From Roseofilum casamattae BLCC-M143 (lineage in GTDB: Bacteria; Cyanobacteriota; Cyanobacteriia; Cyanobacteriales; Desertifilaceae): 64,000 bases of DNA. The stretch lies in the NCBI RefSeq assembly GCF_030068455.1, contig NZ_JAQOSQ010000011.1, forward strand, positions 1 through 64,000. Direction: 5' to 3'. Under the pieces are notes generated by a model. That model ran no database searches and was not told the DNA's origin. It saw nothing but the letters and a program-made list of their open reading frames with translations. Position 1 is the first letter of the stretch; the number at the start of each line of letters is the position of its first letter. Position numbers and translations under genes: made by a program. Of the stretch, positions 1 through 9,069 are shown piece after piece.

Positions 1-2
1 AT

Positions 3-173
3 CAGCGAAAAGCCAGAGAAAGGATTTTTGTTGAACACCTAATTAGACGGATAAAAAGCTTTAGAATAGTGGCAGAAAGATTCCGACTTTGGCGTCAGAA
101 CTACTCTCGAATAGTTCGAGTAGTATGTGGATTAGTAAGATGGAGAATTGGGGCGCTAATTTTAGAGAGCTAA
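3..173 (+). pseudogene. IS5-type transposase, C-terminal end (cut by window edge)
   Basis: An open frame runs from the window edge to a TAA and encodes the last 56 residues of a DDE transposase. The stretch RIFVEHLIRRIKSFRI carries the glutamate expected for the third DDE residue, followed by an arginine-rich tail ending GALILES, as in cyanobacterial IS5-group transposases. The 5' part lies outside the window, so it cannot be judged whether the gene is intact. A second, unrelated transposase starts about 170 bp downstream, so this end of the window is an insertion-sequence graveyard. Confidence 0.6.
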
Positions 174-341
174 AAAATGCGGAAATGGGTAAAGTGATAA
201 GAAATATACCATGATAATTTTCGAGGTATAATTATTGCAAACTACTTAAACCTTGATAAAATCGTTAAATTTGCACTGAATTACTCCTAACTGAAAGTAG
301 CTCGAAAAGATTACCCTGACAGGCTTTAAGAGTTTTAGGAG

Positions 342-1256
342 ATGTCTAATCCAAAAAAGTCAGAAAAAGAGGTAAAAAGTGAGGTGAGGAATCACGGCAA
401 GTTACTCCTCGATGCCACAGTAGCTCCAGCAGATATAAAATATCCTCAGGATGTGTGTCTGTTAAACGAAGTGAGAAAACAGACAGAGAAAGTCATAGAT
501 ATCTTGTACAGCTCGGTGAGAGAAAAATGTCAGAAAAAACCAAGAACGTATCGTAAACGAGCCAGAAAAGACTACCTGAAATTTGCGAAGAAGAAGCGCC
601 GGTGGCGAAAAGAAAGAAGAATAGCCCAGAAGAAACAACTACAATATATAGTGAGAGGAAAATCGGGAGTATTAACGGAATTTGGAGCGAAACTTTCAGC
701 CAGTTGTTGGTCGGGATTCGTAGTTGTAGATAGAATGAGTTGGGACAACTATAATGAAAGTCTAGATTTGATCGGTCAAATAGAATCTTATCGTCAACGG
801 ACGGGGAATTATCCTTCCTCAGTCCATGTGGATAAAATTTACCGAACTCGTGATAATCGTCGCTGGTGTAAAGAAAGAGGAATTCGTATCAGTGGTCCTC
901 CATTGGGAAGAGCGGCCAAAAACTTAAGTAAGGCGGCGAAAAAACAAGCTCAAGAAGATGAGAGAGTTCGCAATGAAATTGAGGGTAAGTTCGGGATAGG
1001 GAAGAGGAGATTTGGTCTAAATAAAATAATGACCAAATTAGCTCAAACTTCAGAAACAGCAATTGCCATGAGTTTTTTGGTAATGAATCTTTCCCACCTG
1101 CTCCGGCAGGTGTTGCTTCTTTTTTGGTGTCAATTTTTGATCGGGGGATACTTAGGTGTCTTTTTATCATGGGAAGTTATGATTGATAAGAAAGTAGTTA
1201 AAGAAACCTTATTGTTGGTTCCCACAGGCGAAGCCTCACCCCTAGCGATCGCATAA
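342..1256 (+). pseudogene. IS5/IS1182-type DDE transposase, 5'-truncated
   Basis: This 304-residue frame matches the C-terminal two thirds of a large family of cyanobacterial IS transposases. All three catalytic acids are visible: Asp in LLLDATVAP, Asp in VHVDKIYRTRDNRRW and Glu in NEIEGKFGIGKRRF. Intact members carry about 150 more N-terminal residues (DUF772-like DNA-binding region) before the DATVAPADI motif. Here that part is missing, and an in-frame stop lies just upstream of the first ATG (TAG at 336-338). The C terminus appears complete. The copy is therefore probably inactive. Terminal inverted repeats and target duplications could not be identified by eye. Confidence 0.75.
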
Positions 1257-1318
1257 TTCTCAACTTTTTCAGCAAGCCCTAACTATAAACTGGAAAATAA
1301 ACGCTCTAGCCCGTAGGT

Positions 1319-1390
1319 TTATTTCCCCGGTTTCGTGACAACTACTTCATCCCCCGCTAGCAAATAGACTTCCTCAATAGTGCTAAAATA
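1319..1390 (-). pseudogene. Decayed remnant of an IS4/IS701-like transposase
   Basis: Read on the minus strand, this stretch encodes about 23 codons including STIEEVYLLAGDEVVVTKPG before a TAA. That string resembles a conserved block (usually LLVGDEVVVTKAGK) near the N terminus of IS4/IS701-type transposases that are common in cyanobacteria. Nothing before or after it extends the match, so it is a fossil fragment between the truncated transposase and lpxA. The assignment rests on one short motif. Confidence 0.35.
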
Positions 1391-1410
1391 CCCACTCAGG
1401 GGCGCTCCTT

Positions 1411-2223
1411 TTATTGACTATTGCCTTTCTTCGTTCCGGGAATTAAGCCGCGCCGATCGCGATCGCCAATGGAGCCTTGCACGAATCCTTGTAAATGAGC
1501 GAGCTGCTCGGTTGCTGGCAGCGTCTCGAGAGCTTCTACAGCTTCTCGAAACGTCATAGGCGATCGATAGAGCATCCGAAACGCCTTCTTCAGAATACTC
1601 AAATCCTCTGACGTTAAGCCCGCTCGTTTCAAGCCAATGGCATTGAGCGATCGCACCCGCGCCGGATTTCCCTCTACCGTCATATAAGGAGGAACATCGC
1701 GATCGATCCGACTCATACCGCCAACCATAGCCATACGGCCGATACGGACGAACTGATGAACGCCCAACACCCCGCTCACTCGGGCCCCAGACTCCACATA
1801 AACATGACCGGCAAACGCCACATAATTGGCAATAATCGCGCGATTTTCAATTATGCAATTATGCGCCACATGAACGTAAGCCATCAGCAAATTATTATTA
1901 CCAATGACCGTAGCTTCATCCAACCCCGTCGCTCGGTTCACCGTCACGTATTCGCGCAAACAATTATCATTACCAATCTTGACCCAACTGCGTCCGCCAT
2001 CGTACTTGAGATCTTGCGGAGCTAAGCCAACAGCCGCCCCTGGATAAATTTGATTGCGCTCTCCAATCTCCGTCCATCCGTCCAGTATCGCATGGGCGCC
2101 CACCGTCGTCCCGGCTCCGATTTTCACATGCTCTCCAATGACAGCATAGGGGCCAATTTGCACAGTAGGATGGATTGTTGCGCCTGGGTGAACTACAGCC
2201 GTTGGATGAATCAGCGTCATCAT
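1411..2223 (-). CDS. lpxA: UDP-N-acetylglucosamine acyltransferase LpxA
   Basis: Transfers a 3-hydroxyacyl chain from acyl carrier protein to UDP-GlcNAc, the first step of lipid A synthesis in the cytoplasm. The 270-residue protein opens with hexapeptide repeats of a left-handed beta helix (IHPTAVVHPGATIHPT and following). The expected catalytic histidine lies in the segment YVHVAHNCIIENRAIIAN. The C-terminal helical domain (FRMLYRSPMTFREAVEAL) is present, and the length matches the family. It is the last gene of the minus-strand block bamA-lpxC-fabZ-lpxA, a gene order conserved in cyanobacteria. The gap to fabZ is 53 bp, so co-transcription is likely. The first two codons are both Met; either could start translation. 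Confidence 0.95.
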   Translation of the reverse strand: MMTLIHPTAVVHPGATIHPTVQIGPYAVIGEHVKIGAGTTVGAHAILDGWTEIGERNQIYPGAAVGLAPQDLKYDGGRSWVKIGNDNCLREYVTVNRATGLDEATVIGNNNLLMAYVHVAHNCIIENRAIIANYVAFAGHVYVESGARVSGVLGVHQFVRIGRMAMVGGMSRIDRDVPPYMTVEGNPARVRSLNAIGLKRAGLTSEDLSILKKAFRMLYRSPMTFREAVEALETLPATEQLAHLQGFVQGSIGDRDRRGLIPGTKKGNSQ

Positions 2224-2276
2224 GTCTTACCTTTTGCCTATTATTCTGTGTCTTGCTCGCGCGATCGCAATGCTCC

Positions 2277-2774
2277 TTATTGTTCTTCTGAGAGAATAGA
2301 AAACTTCAGCTCTCCTTCCACAGCTAATTCTCCATTGACCTCAGCTTTACTATGAATCTGAGCAAACCCCATCTTCGGTCGAGTTTTCGTCACCTCGGAC
2401 GTAATAATCAACTGGTCTCCGGGAACCACTAACCGACGGAACTTCACTTTATCCATGCCTGCAAAAACAAACAAGCCCCCAGAAAACTCCGGCATTTGCA
2501 CCACAACCACTCCCCCAACCTGGGCCATAGCTTCTACCATTAATACACCCGGCATAATCGGCCGCTGGGGAAAATGTCCCTGAAACTGAGGTTCGTTAAA
2601 CGTGATGTTCTTAATCGCGACAGCTTTTTTTCCCGGTTCGTAAGCAATAATCCGGTCTACCAGAGCCAAAGGATAGCGGTGGGGTAGAAGCTGATGAATT
2701 TGTTCGACAGTTAAAATGGGCGTTTGCGCTGCTGGGGAGGTGGTTTCGGAAGTACTCTCAGTGACGGTAGACAT
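2277..2774 (-). CDS. fabZ: 3-hydroxyacyl-ACP dehydratase FabZ
   Basis: Dehydrates 3-hydroxyacyl-ACP to trans-2-enoyl-ACP in type II fatty-acid synthesis. It competes with LpxA and LpxC for the hydroxyacyl pool, which explains its place between lpxC and lpxA. The 165-residue protein has the hot-dog fold signature: [14 protein letters not shown], then [20 protein letters not shown] with the catalytic His and Glu. About 20 Ser/Thr-rich residues precede the conserved core, so an internal start cannot be excluded, although no better-placed ATG is seen. It follows lpxC by 9 bp, indicating translational coupling. Confidence 0.95.
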   Translation of the reverse strand: MSTVTESTSETTSPAAQTPILTVEQIHQLLPHRYPLALVDRIIAYEPGKKAVAIKNITFNEPQFQGHFPQRPIMPGVLMVEAMAQVGGVVVVQMPEFSGGLFVFAGMDKVKFRRLVVPGDQLIITSEVTKTRPKMGFAQIHSKAEVNGELAVEGELKFSILSEEQ

Positions 2775-2783
2775 GGGTGAAAA

Positions 2784-3632
2784 TTAAGTCGGGGTAATTA
2801 TCTGGGTTATTTTTTGTGCCAGTTGGACGTGAAGGTTATGGCTGGCCTTAAATGCCAAGTAATGAGCAACTGGAGGCACTCCGAGCAAACTCAGGTCGCC
2901 CACCAAGTCTAAGAGTTTATGACGGGCGGGTTCGTTGGCAAAGCGTAAGGGAGGATTGAGCCAACCTTCAGGGCCGCAAACGAGGGCATTATCCAGACTA
3001 CCACCTTTGATTAACCCCTGCGATCGCAGGTATTCAATTTGATGAGCCAGACCAAAGGTGCGCGCCGGAGCCACTTCAGTTGCAAACGGTTGGGATTCGG
3101 GTTGCCAACTGTACCACTGCTGGCCGATGGCTTCGAGATCGAACTCAATGCCATAGGTAAAGCGCAGGTGTTCTGAGGGTAAGGCAGCAACAAAAGCATC
3201 GTTGTGGTAAACCCAAACCGGTTCGGTAATGCTCCGCTGGGAAAGCGGCAGTTGTCCGGTGGCCGATAAGCCGCTGCTGGAAATGGCTTCAACCCACAGA
3301 GCTGCCGAACCATCGAGCAGCGGGACTTCCGGCCCGTCGATTTCGATGCGCGCGTCTTGCACTCCCATGGCCATAAGGGAGGCGAGCAGGTGTTCCACCG
3401 TACGCGCGCTGGCATTATTGGCGCTGAGTTCGGTAGAAAGCGTGGTAGATTTCACCGCTGCAATAGTGGCGGGAATTATTGGAGTATCGGGTAAATCTAC
3501 TCGGACGAACGATCGCCCGGTTCCCGGTTGCGCTGGATAAACGCTGACTTGGGTGGCAATCCCGCTATGGAGACCGACGCCAGAGCGTTGGAAAGCGGGT
3601 TGCGATTCGAGTTTCGATCGCCTCGCGCTCAT
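2784..3632 (-). CDS. lpxC: UDP-3-O-acyl-N-acetylglucosamine deacetylase LpxC
   Basis: Zinc deacetylase that catalyses the committed step of lipid A synthesis, acting on the LpxA product. The 282-residue protein contains the zinc and active-site segments [14 protein letters not shown] and [14 protein letters not shown] (HxxxD), and the [13 protein letters not shown] block typical of the first domain. Its ATG overlaps the stop of the upstream bamA gene in a TAATG junction, which implies coupled translation. Some cyanobacterial LpxC proteins are slightly shorter than the enterobacterial one, and this length is normal for the group. Confidence 0.95.
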   Translation of the reverse strand: MSARRSKLESQPAFQRSGVGLHSGIATQVSVYPAQPGTGRSFVRVDLPDTPIIPATIAAVKSTTLSTELSANNASARTVEHLLASLMAMGVQDARIEIDGPEVPLLDGSAALWVEAISSSGLSATGQLPLSQRSITEPVWVYHNDAFVAALPSEHLRFTYGIEFDLEAIGQQWYSWQPESQPFATEVAPARTFGLAHQIEYLRSQGLIKGGSLDNALVCGPEGWLNPPLRFANEPARHKLLDLVGDLSLLGVPPVAHYLAFKASHNLHVQLAQKITQIITPT

Positions 3633-6319
3633 TAGAATTTCTCCCCAATGCCAAAGTGAACTTGGTTATCGCCATCCGTGGTCACCCCGTAGTCTACCCG
3701 AATGGGACCGAGAGGACTGTTTACCCGTACGCCTAAACCAATGGAGGCTCCCGAACCCGGTAGCTTGCGCCGTCCGGAAGGGTTGCCAATCACCGAACTC
3801 CCCGATCCCAAGTCGGTTGCTGCATCGACAAATAAGACACCTCCCACCAGTTTGAAGACGGGGAAGCGATATTCTACAGTTCCTTCCAGGAAGTGGCGAC
3901 CGCTGCCCAGTTCCCCTTCTCCAAAGCCCCTGACGGACTCGAGACCGCCGAGAATGAAGGCTTCGTAGGGGGGGAGTTCTCCCAGGGTTGTGCCGGCTCT
4001 AAATTGAAATGCGAGGGCTTGGGGGCCTTCCTCAAAGTTGGTGAACTTGACGGGTTTGTAGAAGCTATAGCTGCCTCGCAGGCGGCTGACGGTGAGTCCG
4101 AGAAACGGAATCCCTTGCTCGAAGCTGAAGCGGGTAACGGAGCCGTTGGTGGGTTGGGTGGGGCTGTTGCGGCGATCGCGCACCATGCCAAACTGGAGCA
4201 TGAATAGGTCGTCGATTCCGCCTCGGTTAAAGGAGAGACGTTGATTGTCTTCGTCTCTGGAGGTGACTTCACCATCGGCATCGCGAACGGCGATATGTTG
4301 ATATTGCAATCCGAGAGAAGCCACCCAATCAGGATTGAGCACGTCTTCGCCGAGAGGACGGGAGAAGCGAATCCCGCCACCGGTTCTCAGGATGCGCGGG
4401 CGATCGCCATTTTCTAAGCGAATCTCATCGTCATCGCCATCGTAAACCAGGGAGATCGATCGCCGTCTGAACCCATTTACGGTATAGGAGGTGCGCTTGG
4501 GATCCCCACCAATCCAGGGATCGGTAAAGCTCACGTCGAAGAGGAAATCCCGAGTTCCCAGTTGCAGCTCGGTACGCAGGGTTTGGTTATTTCCGCCGAA
4601 GTTGGTCTCTTGGTAGCTGAGAGAACCAAAGAGTCCGCTCGAGGAGCTAATACCGCCCCCAGCGGCGATCGATCCGGTATTTTGCTCCTGCACGTTTAGC
4701 ACGACTACGACCTTAGTGGGATCGCTTCCCGGATTAAGGGTGACGTTTACGTCCTGGAAAATCCCCAACGCAAACAGTCGTTGCAGATCCGCTTGCACGC
4801 GATCTCGGTTAAAGATATCTCCCGGCTTCAGGGTGAGCTGACGAGTGATAATAAACTCGCGGGTTTGTCCTTGGACTGGCGAGCCATCTTCTTCCGTATC
4901 TTGTCCGTCCCGGTTGAGATAAACCACATCAAATCCTTCGATTACCCCTTCCGGAACCACCAAGGTAACTACGCCATCATCGCTGACATCTGGAGCATCG
5001 ATCGTTTGCGCCAGAATATAACCATTGTCTTGATACCATTTGTTCAAATCTTGGATACTAACTTGCAGGCGGCGCAGGTTAAGCGTTTTGCCATATTGGT
5101 CGCCGAAAATTTCATCAATGGTTTCTTGGGGAACGACAGAAGGGATATCGGTTCCTGGATTAGCATTAATGGCCACTTGTTGCAGGACGGGGTTGGGCGT
5201 TACGGCAAAGGTAACGCGAACTCCTAATGGGGTGTCTTCTGGGGTGGCGCGGACGTTGGAGAAGAATCCGGTGGCAAAGATAGAGTCAATATCTTCTTGC
5301 AATCGCGATCGCGTGGTGGTTCGTCCCGCTTGCGTAGTCAAGACATCGAAGACTCGGTTTCTCAGATCGCCTTCGACACCAACGACGACAACTTCGGCAA
5401 CTAATACTCTCGGTTCTGGTTCTGCGGGCGTATTTGCCGGAGCGCTAGGTTGGGGAAGCTGGGTGAGTTGTAGTGCCTCGTTCTTACCGAGAGATTGGAG
5501 TTGAGACGGAGTAGTAAAGGCAAGAATTTCTGCTGTCTCGCTTGTTTCTAACTCGGGAGCCGAGAAAGAAGTAAAGGCGAGAGTTTCTCTATTTTCCTCT
5601 AAGGACTCCGGTTGCGGCAGGGTAGTAAACGCCAGAGTTTCTACTTTCTCGCTTGTTTCTAACTCGGGAGCCGAGAAAGGAGTAAAGGCGAGAGTTTCTC
5701 TATTTTCCTCTAAGGACTCCGGTTGCGGCAGGGTAGTAAACGCCAGAGTTTCTACTTTCTCGCTTGTTTCTAACTCGGGAGCCGAGAAAGGAGTAAAGGC
5801 GAGAGTTTCTCCATTTTCCTCTAAGGACTCCGGTTGCGGCAGGGTAGTAAACGCCAGAGTTTCTACTTTCTCGCTTGTTTCTAACTTGGGAGCCGAGAAA
5901 GGAGTAAAGGCAAGAGTTTCTCTGTTTTCCTCTAAGGACTCAGGTTGAGGAAGAGTAGTAAAGGCAAGAGTTTCTGCATTCTCTGTTGTTTCTAACTCGG
6001 GAGCCGAGAAAGGAGTAAAGGCGAGAGTTTCTCCATTTTCCTCTAAGGACTCAGGTTGAGGAAGAGTAGTAAAGGCAAGAGTTTCTGCATTCTCTGTTGT
6101 TTCTAACTCGGGAGCCGAGAAAGGAGTGAAGGCGAGAGTTTCTGGAACCCCATTCCCTTGCCCCGAGCGGAGCCGAAGGGCTATTCCCTCTGCCACTGTT
6201 GCAGAAGAGGCCTCTAATTGTTCTGAAGATGACTCTAATTCTTGACTTTGAGCTGGATCGACAAAGCTCAGAGTCGCTGAAGTTGTCAGTAAAGTCAGCA
6301 AGACGGGAGACAAGCGCAT
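3632..6319 (-). CDS. bamA: Omp85/BamA outer-membrane assembly protein with expanded N-terminal repeats
   Basis: Outer-membrane barrel protein that inserts beta-barrel proteins. The Met chosen opens a signal peptide ([19 protein letters not shown], cleavage near AQS); a longer frame adds 11 unlikely residues. Next comes an unusual low-complexity region of six 37-residue repeats (ETLAFT... units, about residues 60-280). Three POTRA domains follow (from [13 protein letters not shown], through the [13 protein letters not shown] region, to the [16 protein letters not shown] region), then a 16-strand barrel with the L6 motif VRGF and a terminal aromatic residue (FGIGEKF). The length of about 895 residues exceeds typical cyanobacterial BamA because of the repeats. 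It is the first gene of the lpx block and overlaps lpxC. POTRA count and synteny support BamA over TamA. Confidence 0.9.
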   Translation of the reverse strand: MRLSPVLLTLLTTSATLSFVDPAQSQELESSSEQLEASSATVAEGIALRLRSGQGNGVPETLAFTPFSAPELETTENAETLAFTTLPQPESLEENGETLAFTPFSAPELETTENAETLAFTTLPQPESLEENRETLAFTPFSAPKLETSEKVETLAFTTLPQPESLEENGETLAFTPFSAPELETSEKVETLAFTTLPQPESLEENRETLAFTPFSAPELETSEKVETLAFTTLPQPESLEENRETLAFTSFSAPELETSETAEILAFTTPSQLQSLGKNEALQLTQLPQPSAPANTPAEPEPRVLVAEVVVVGVEGDLRNRVFDVLTTQAGRTTTRSRLQEDIDSIFATGFFSNVRATPEDTPLGVRVTFAVTPNPVLQQVAINANPGTDIPSVVPQETIDEIFGDQYGKTLNLRRLQVSIQDLNKWYQDNGYILAQTIDAPDVSDDGVVTLVVPEGVIEGFDVVYLNRDGQDTEEDGSPVQGQTREFIITRQLTLKPGDIFNRDRVQADLQRLFALGIFQDVNVTLNPGSDPTKVVVVLNVQEQNTGSIAAGGGISSSSGLFGSLSYQETNFGGNNQTLRTELQLGTRDFLFDVSFTDPWIGGDPKRTSYTVNGFRRRSISLVYDGDDDEIRLENGDRPRILRTGGGIRFSRPLGEDVLNPDWVASLGLQYQHIAVRDADGEVTSRDEDNQRLSFNRGGIDDLFMLQFGMVRDRRNSPTQPTNGSVTRFSFEQGIPFLGLTVSRLRGSYSFYKPVKFTNFEEGPQALAFQFRAGTTLGELPPYEAFILGGLESVRGFGEGELGSGRHFLEGTVEYRFPVFKLVGGVLFVDAATDLGSGSSVIGNPSGRRKLPGSGASIGLGVRVNSPLGPIRVDYGVTTDGDNQVHFGIGEKF
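5480..6142 (-). repeat. Six tandem 111-bp repeats inside bamA
   Basis: The coding strand repeats a composite unit of 37 codons made of two half-units, [19 protein letters not shown] (19) and [18 protein letters not shown] (18). Five copies are nearly identical at DNA level; the sixth, nearest the POTRA domains, is degenerate ([17 protein letters not shown]). The near identity implies recent slippage or recombination, so copy number probably differs between strains. The encoded segment is rich in Pro, Glu and Thr and should be an unstructured periplasmic spacer before the first POTRA domain. Confidence 0.9.
6156..6181. repeat. Short dispersed palindromic element inserted in frame in bamA
   Basis: The sequence CCCGAGCGGAGCCGAAGGG lies just upstream of the tandem repeats and encodes LRLRSGQG on the bamA strand. 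This GC-rich near-palindrome and its peptide recur, from general knowledge, in many unrelated cyanobacterial genes as a mobile short interspersed element. Only one copy was noticed in this window, so the repeat identity rests on recall rather than on a second local copy. Confidence 0.4.
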
Positions 6320-6524
6320 TGTTTTCTGATTCCGTAAACATCCACACACCACATTGAAATACCGCGTTAGGCGGCAACTGGGCAGATTGATTGTGCCCTT
6401 TCCGATCGACTGCTTGGCTGGGTTTAAGTTGCCGAGCGATCGCAGTCGAAGTTCCTCACGTTAGTCCTTAAGTTAACACTTGGTATGCCTCATTGATGAG
6501 ACCGTATGTTATTGTACAGAACTT

Positions 6525-7259
6525 TTAGTGGTCTAAAACGCGCTCGAGCACTTGCTGATAGCCGGATTCTACATTGCCGAGGTCTTGGCGAAACCTGTCT
6601 TTGTCCAGGATGCGCTTTTGCGGATCGGTTTCGCCTTGCTTCCAGAGGCGACAGGTGTCGGGGCTAATCTCGTCGGCGAGGATAATCTCACCTTGGCGAT
6701 CGCGACCGAATTCTAGTTTAAAATCAACTAGGGTAATGCCGCACTCGTCAAAGAAGGTCGTCAGATGTTGGTTAATCTCAATAGACATCTGTCGAATGCG
6801 ATCGAGATCTTCTGGAGTTGCCAGTTCCAGGAGCAAGAGGCGATCGCGAGTCAGCAGCGGATCGCCTAAATCGTCATTTTTATAGCAGTATTCCACCAAA
6901 GGAGGATCGATTTTGCGCCCGAGTTCTAAACCCGTTTGCTTGCATAAACTGCCCGCAGCAATATTACGGACAATGACCTCAATGGGAACGATCGTTACCG
7001 CTTTGATTCTCATTTCCGTAGGAGATGGAGAATCGATATAGTGAGTGGGAATTCCCTGCTTTTCTAGCATTTGAAACAAATGAGCGGCGATGGCGCAGTT
7101 GATTTCTCCTTTGCCGGCGATCGTGCCTCGTTTTTGTGCGTTAAAGGCAGTGGCATCATCTTTGAAATAGGCCAAAAGAATATCGCGATCGTCGGTTTGA
7201 TAAACAATTTTGGCTTTACCTTCATACAGTTGAGTCAGTTGGGTGCGCTCGGTCATCAT
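6525..7259 (-). CDS. purC: Phosphoribosylaminoimidazole-succinocarboxamide synthase PurC
   Basis: ATP-dependent ligase that joins aspartate to CAIR to give SAICAR in purine synthesis. The 244-residue protein begins with the family motif LYEGKAKIVYQTDDRD and carries the SAICAR signature regions VIVRNIAAGSLCKQTG and LVDFKLEFGRD, with LADEISPDTCRLW near the C terminus. Length is standard for the short bacterial form. Its position upstream of bamA on the same strand is a common cyanobacterial arrangement, although about 200 bp separate them, so purC may have its own terminator or bamA its own promoter. Two Met codons at the start leave one residue of ambiguity. Confidence 0.97.
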   Translation of the reverse strand: MMTERTQLTQLYEGKAKIVYQTDDRDILLAYFKDDATAFNAQKRGTIAGKGEINCAIAAHLFQMLEKQGIPTHYIDSPSPTEMRIKAVTIVPIEVIVRNIAAGSLCKQTGLELGRKIDPPLVEYCYKNDDLGDPLLTRDRLLLLELATPEDLDRIRQMSIEINQHLTTFFDECGITLVDFKLEFGRDRQGEIILADEISPDTCRLWKQGETDPQKRILDKDRFRQDLGNVESGYQQVLERVLDH

Positions 7260-7366
7260 TTTAAGCGATCGTTAATGATTTTTTCGACAATATCGATTAT
7301 ACTGAAGGAGTAGACTCGATCGCAGAATCTGCAACGCAGTAGTAATATTTTGTAATCAAAACAACC

Positions 7367-7933
7367 ATGACTTCGTCAACCATTCAACGAGTCCAATGGA
7401 CAAATGAAGATTTAGAAGGATTTCCAGAAGACGGCAACCGTTATGAAATTATTGAAGGGGAGTTATTCGTGACTCGAGCACCACATTGGGATCATCAGAA
7501 AGTTTCTGGAATTCTTTACAAAGAATTACTGCTCTGGTCGGGACATAGTGGTTTAGGCGAACCCTCGTTATGTCCTGGACTCGTATTTTCCGAGAGCAAT
7601 AGCGCGATTCCCGATGTGGTTTGGATCTCGAACGAACGCCTCGTGCAACTGTTGGATGATTCGGGGCATTTAACCGGCGCGCCGGAATTAGTGGTGGAAG
7701 TCTTATCTCGTTCGGAAAGCGATCGCAAACGAGACCGAAAAACCAAGCTAAAACTTTATTCCGTCCAAGGCGTACGAGAATATTGGATTGTCGATTACCA
7801 GCAAAAACAAATTGAAATCTATCGACGGAATTCCGGACTATTAGAAAAAGCATTAACCTTATTAGAAAGCGATCGCCTCACTAGCCCGCTGCTGCCCGAG
7901 TTTAGTTGCTCGGTGCAAACCTTGTTTCAATAA
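7367..7933 (+). CDS. Uma2 family (DUF820) putative restriction endonuclease
   Basis: A 188-residue member of the Uma2/DUF820 family, a PD-(D/E)XK nuclease-fold group hugely expanded in cyanobacteria. The family pattern is clear: RYEIIEGELFV at the start, then PGLVFSESNSAIPDVVWIS (with the acidic Asp of the nuclease core), then LVVEVLSRSESDRKRDRKTKLKLY, in which Glu and the Lys series complete the E-x-K motif. VREYWIVDYQQKQIEIY closes the core. Biological role is unproven; many copies are solitary and may come from mobile elements. It is divergent from purC and has no coupled partner. Confidence 0.9.
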   Translation: MTSSTIQRVQWTNEDLEGFPEDGNRYEIIEGELFVTRAPHWDHQKVSGILYKELLLWSGHSGLGEPSLCPGLVFSESNSAIPDVVWISNERLVQLLDDSGHLTGAPELVVEVLSRSESDRKRDRKTKLKLYSVQGVREYWIVDYQQKQIEIYRRNSGLLEKALTLLESDRLTSPLLPEFSCSVQTLFQ

Positions 7934-8265
7934 CAGGATTAATCGAAGGTTGAGATACAGCGCTTTGTGCTGTAATTCCAGAAACGCGATCGCGCCTACC
8001 TCCCCGGACTTGCAGGAAATCCAAAAAATATGGTACAACAGGGTCAAGTTTCTCACTTCGTTTACCCGTATAGAATGCTCATATCGACTGATTGAATAGA
8101 CTCTTAAAGATTGGAGTTATCTGGCGCCATAGCTCGGTCGGTAAATTCCGATCGCATCGCCTCAACAACTCATGAATTCAAACTGAAGAAAATAATTTAC
8201 CTTATTTTCTACCGTACCCGATCTACAGTTCGGGTCAATTCATTATCTCAGAAGGAGATCGACAA
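7934..8265. other. Intergenic region upstream of the CPBP gene
   Basis: No gene was recognised in these 332 bases. It holds a HIP1 site near 7990, a short inverted repeat ACCCGA...TCGGGT near 8213-8235, and a strong ribosome-binding site (AGAAGGAGATCG) ahead of the ATG at 8266. A tRNA-like 5' segment near 8123 lacks a matching 3' half. Confidence 0.5.
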
Positions 8266-9069
8266 ATGATTGAGGAAGTGCCTTTCAATGAGGATTCCCC
8301 AAGCAATGGAGAGCATCAATACTTACCTCTTTTTAGCGAAGAGGATGGCATTAGTCTAGAAGACGGAATTCAGTGCTTAGAAGAAAGTATTCAGTGTTTA
8401 GAAGATGGAATCCAATATCTGGAAGACAATGAAAATTTCGGACTGTTTCTCGGAATAATTTTAACCATTTGTTTGAGCGCACCTCCTCTCAATGCCATCT
8501 TACATCGGTTGTTCCCCATGTACGATGTGTATTCCATGGTCTTTGGTTGGATTTATCTTCTGGCGTTGCTCGTTCCAGTGCTATGGTTAGTCTGGCGGTT
8601 TGAACTCAATTGGCAGGAGTTAGGCATCACCACGCAAAACTTGCGCAAATCCCTGATTGAAGGCTTAACCCTCGGCGTTGCCGGAATTGGATGCGTACTC
8701 GCCCTCGCTTATTGTATCGAATCAGTAGCGCCATCTCGGCAATGGTTTTCTCGGCTTTCGCATATTCCCATTACCCTATCAATTGTCACCTATTTCGCCC
8801 ATAGCGGTATCCAAGAATTTATTACCCGTGGAGTATTGCAATCATCCTTGCAACGATGCTTTTCTGACGAACGAGGATTTTATTCCATTGCTCTAGCATC
8901 TGCCATCTTTGGACTCTTCCACATCCACTTTGGTTTATTTGCCGTTGCCATTTCCTTTGTGGCGAGCATATTCTTTGGCTGGGTTTACCTAAGAACCTAT
9001 AATTTAGTCGGAGTTACGGTAGTTCACTATCTGCTCGGTTATATTTTTCTCAGTACGCAAGCCCTATGA
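8266..9069 (+). CDS. CPBP-family intramembrane protease-like protein
   Basis: A 267-residue polytopic membrane protein of the CPBP (CAAX protease and bacteriocin-processing, ABI) family. The soluble N terminus contains three imperfect heptads of the type LEDGIQC (residues about 24-46). About six hydrophobic segments follow. The family's EExxxR motif appears as QEFITRG, with the first Glu replaced by Gln; the FxxxH motif (IFGLFHIHFGLF) and the last motif (NLVGVTVVHYLLG) are kept. Loss of the first acidic residue may reduce metal-dependent catalysis. A strong Shine-Dalgarno supports the start. Its stop overlaps the start of the pentapeptide gene (ATGA), so the two are translated together. Substrate unknown. 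Confidence 0.8.
   Translation: MIEEVPFNEDSPSNGEHQYLPLFSEEDGISLEDGIQCLEESIQCLEDGIQYLEDNENFGLFLGIILTICLSAPPLNAILHRLFPMYDVYSMVFGWIYLLALLVPVLWLVWRFELNWQELGITTQNLRKSLIEGLTLGVAGIGCVLALAYCIESVAPSRQWFSRLSHIPITLSIVTYFAHSGIQEFITRGVLQSSLQRCFSDERGFYSIALASAIFGLFHIHFGLFAVAISFVASIFFGWVYLRTYNLVGVTVVHYLLGYIFLSTQAL

Noticed and set aside
3874-4380. 168-residue minus-strand frame within bamA
   Set aside because: It is a shifted frame of the barrel-coding region with biased composition and no motif.
5480-6142. CRISPR array
   Set aside because: The regular repeats are in-frame coding units without variable spacers.
8123-8143. tRNA-like 5' end (GGCGCCATAGCTCGGTCGGT)
   Set aside because: It resembles an acceptor and D arm, but no anticodon arm, T loop or complementary 3' acceptor strand follows, so it is not a tRNA gene.
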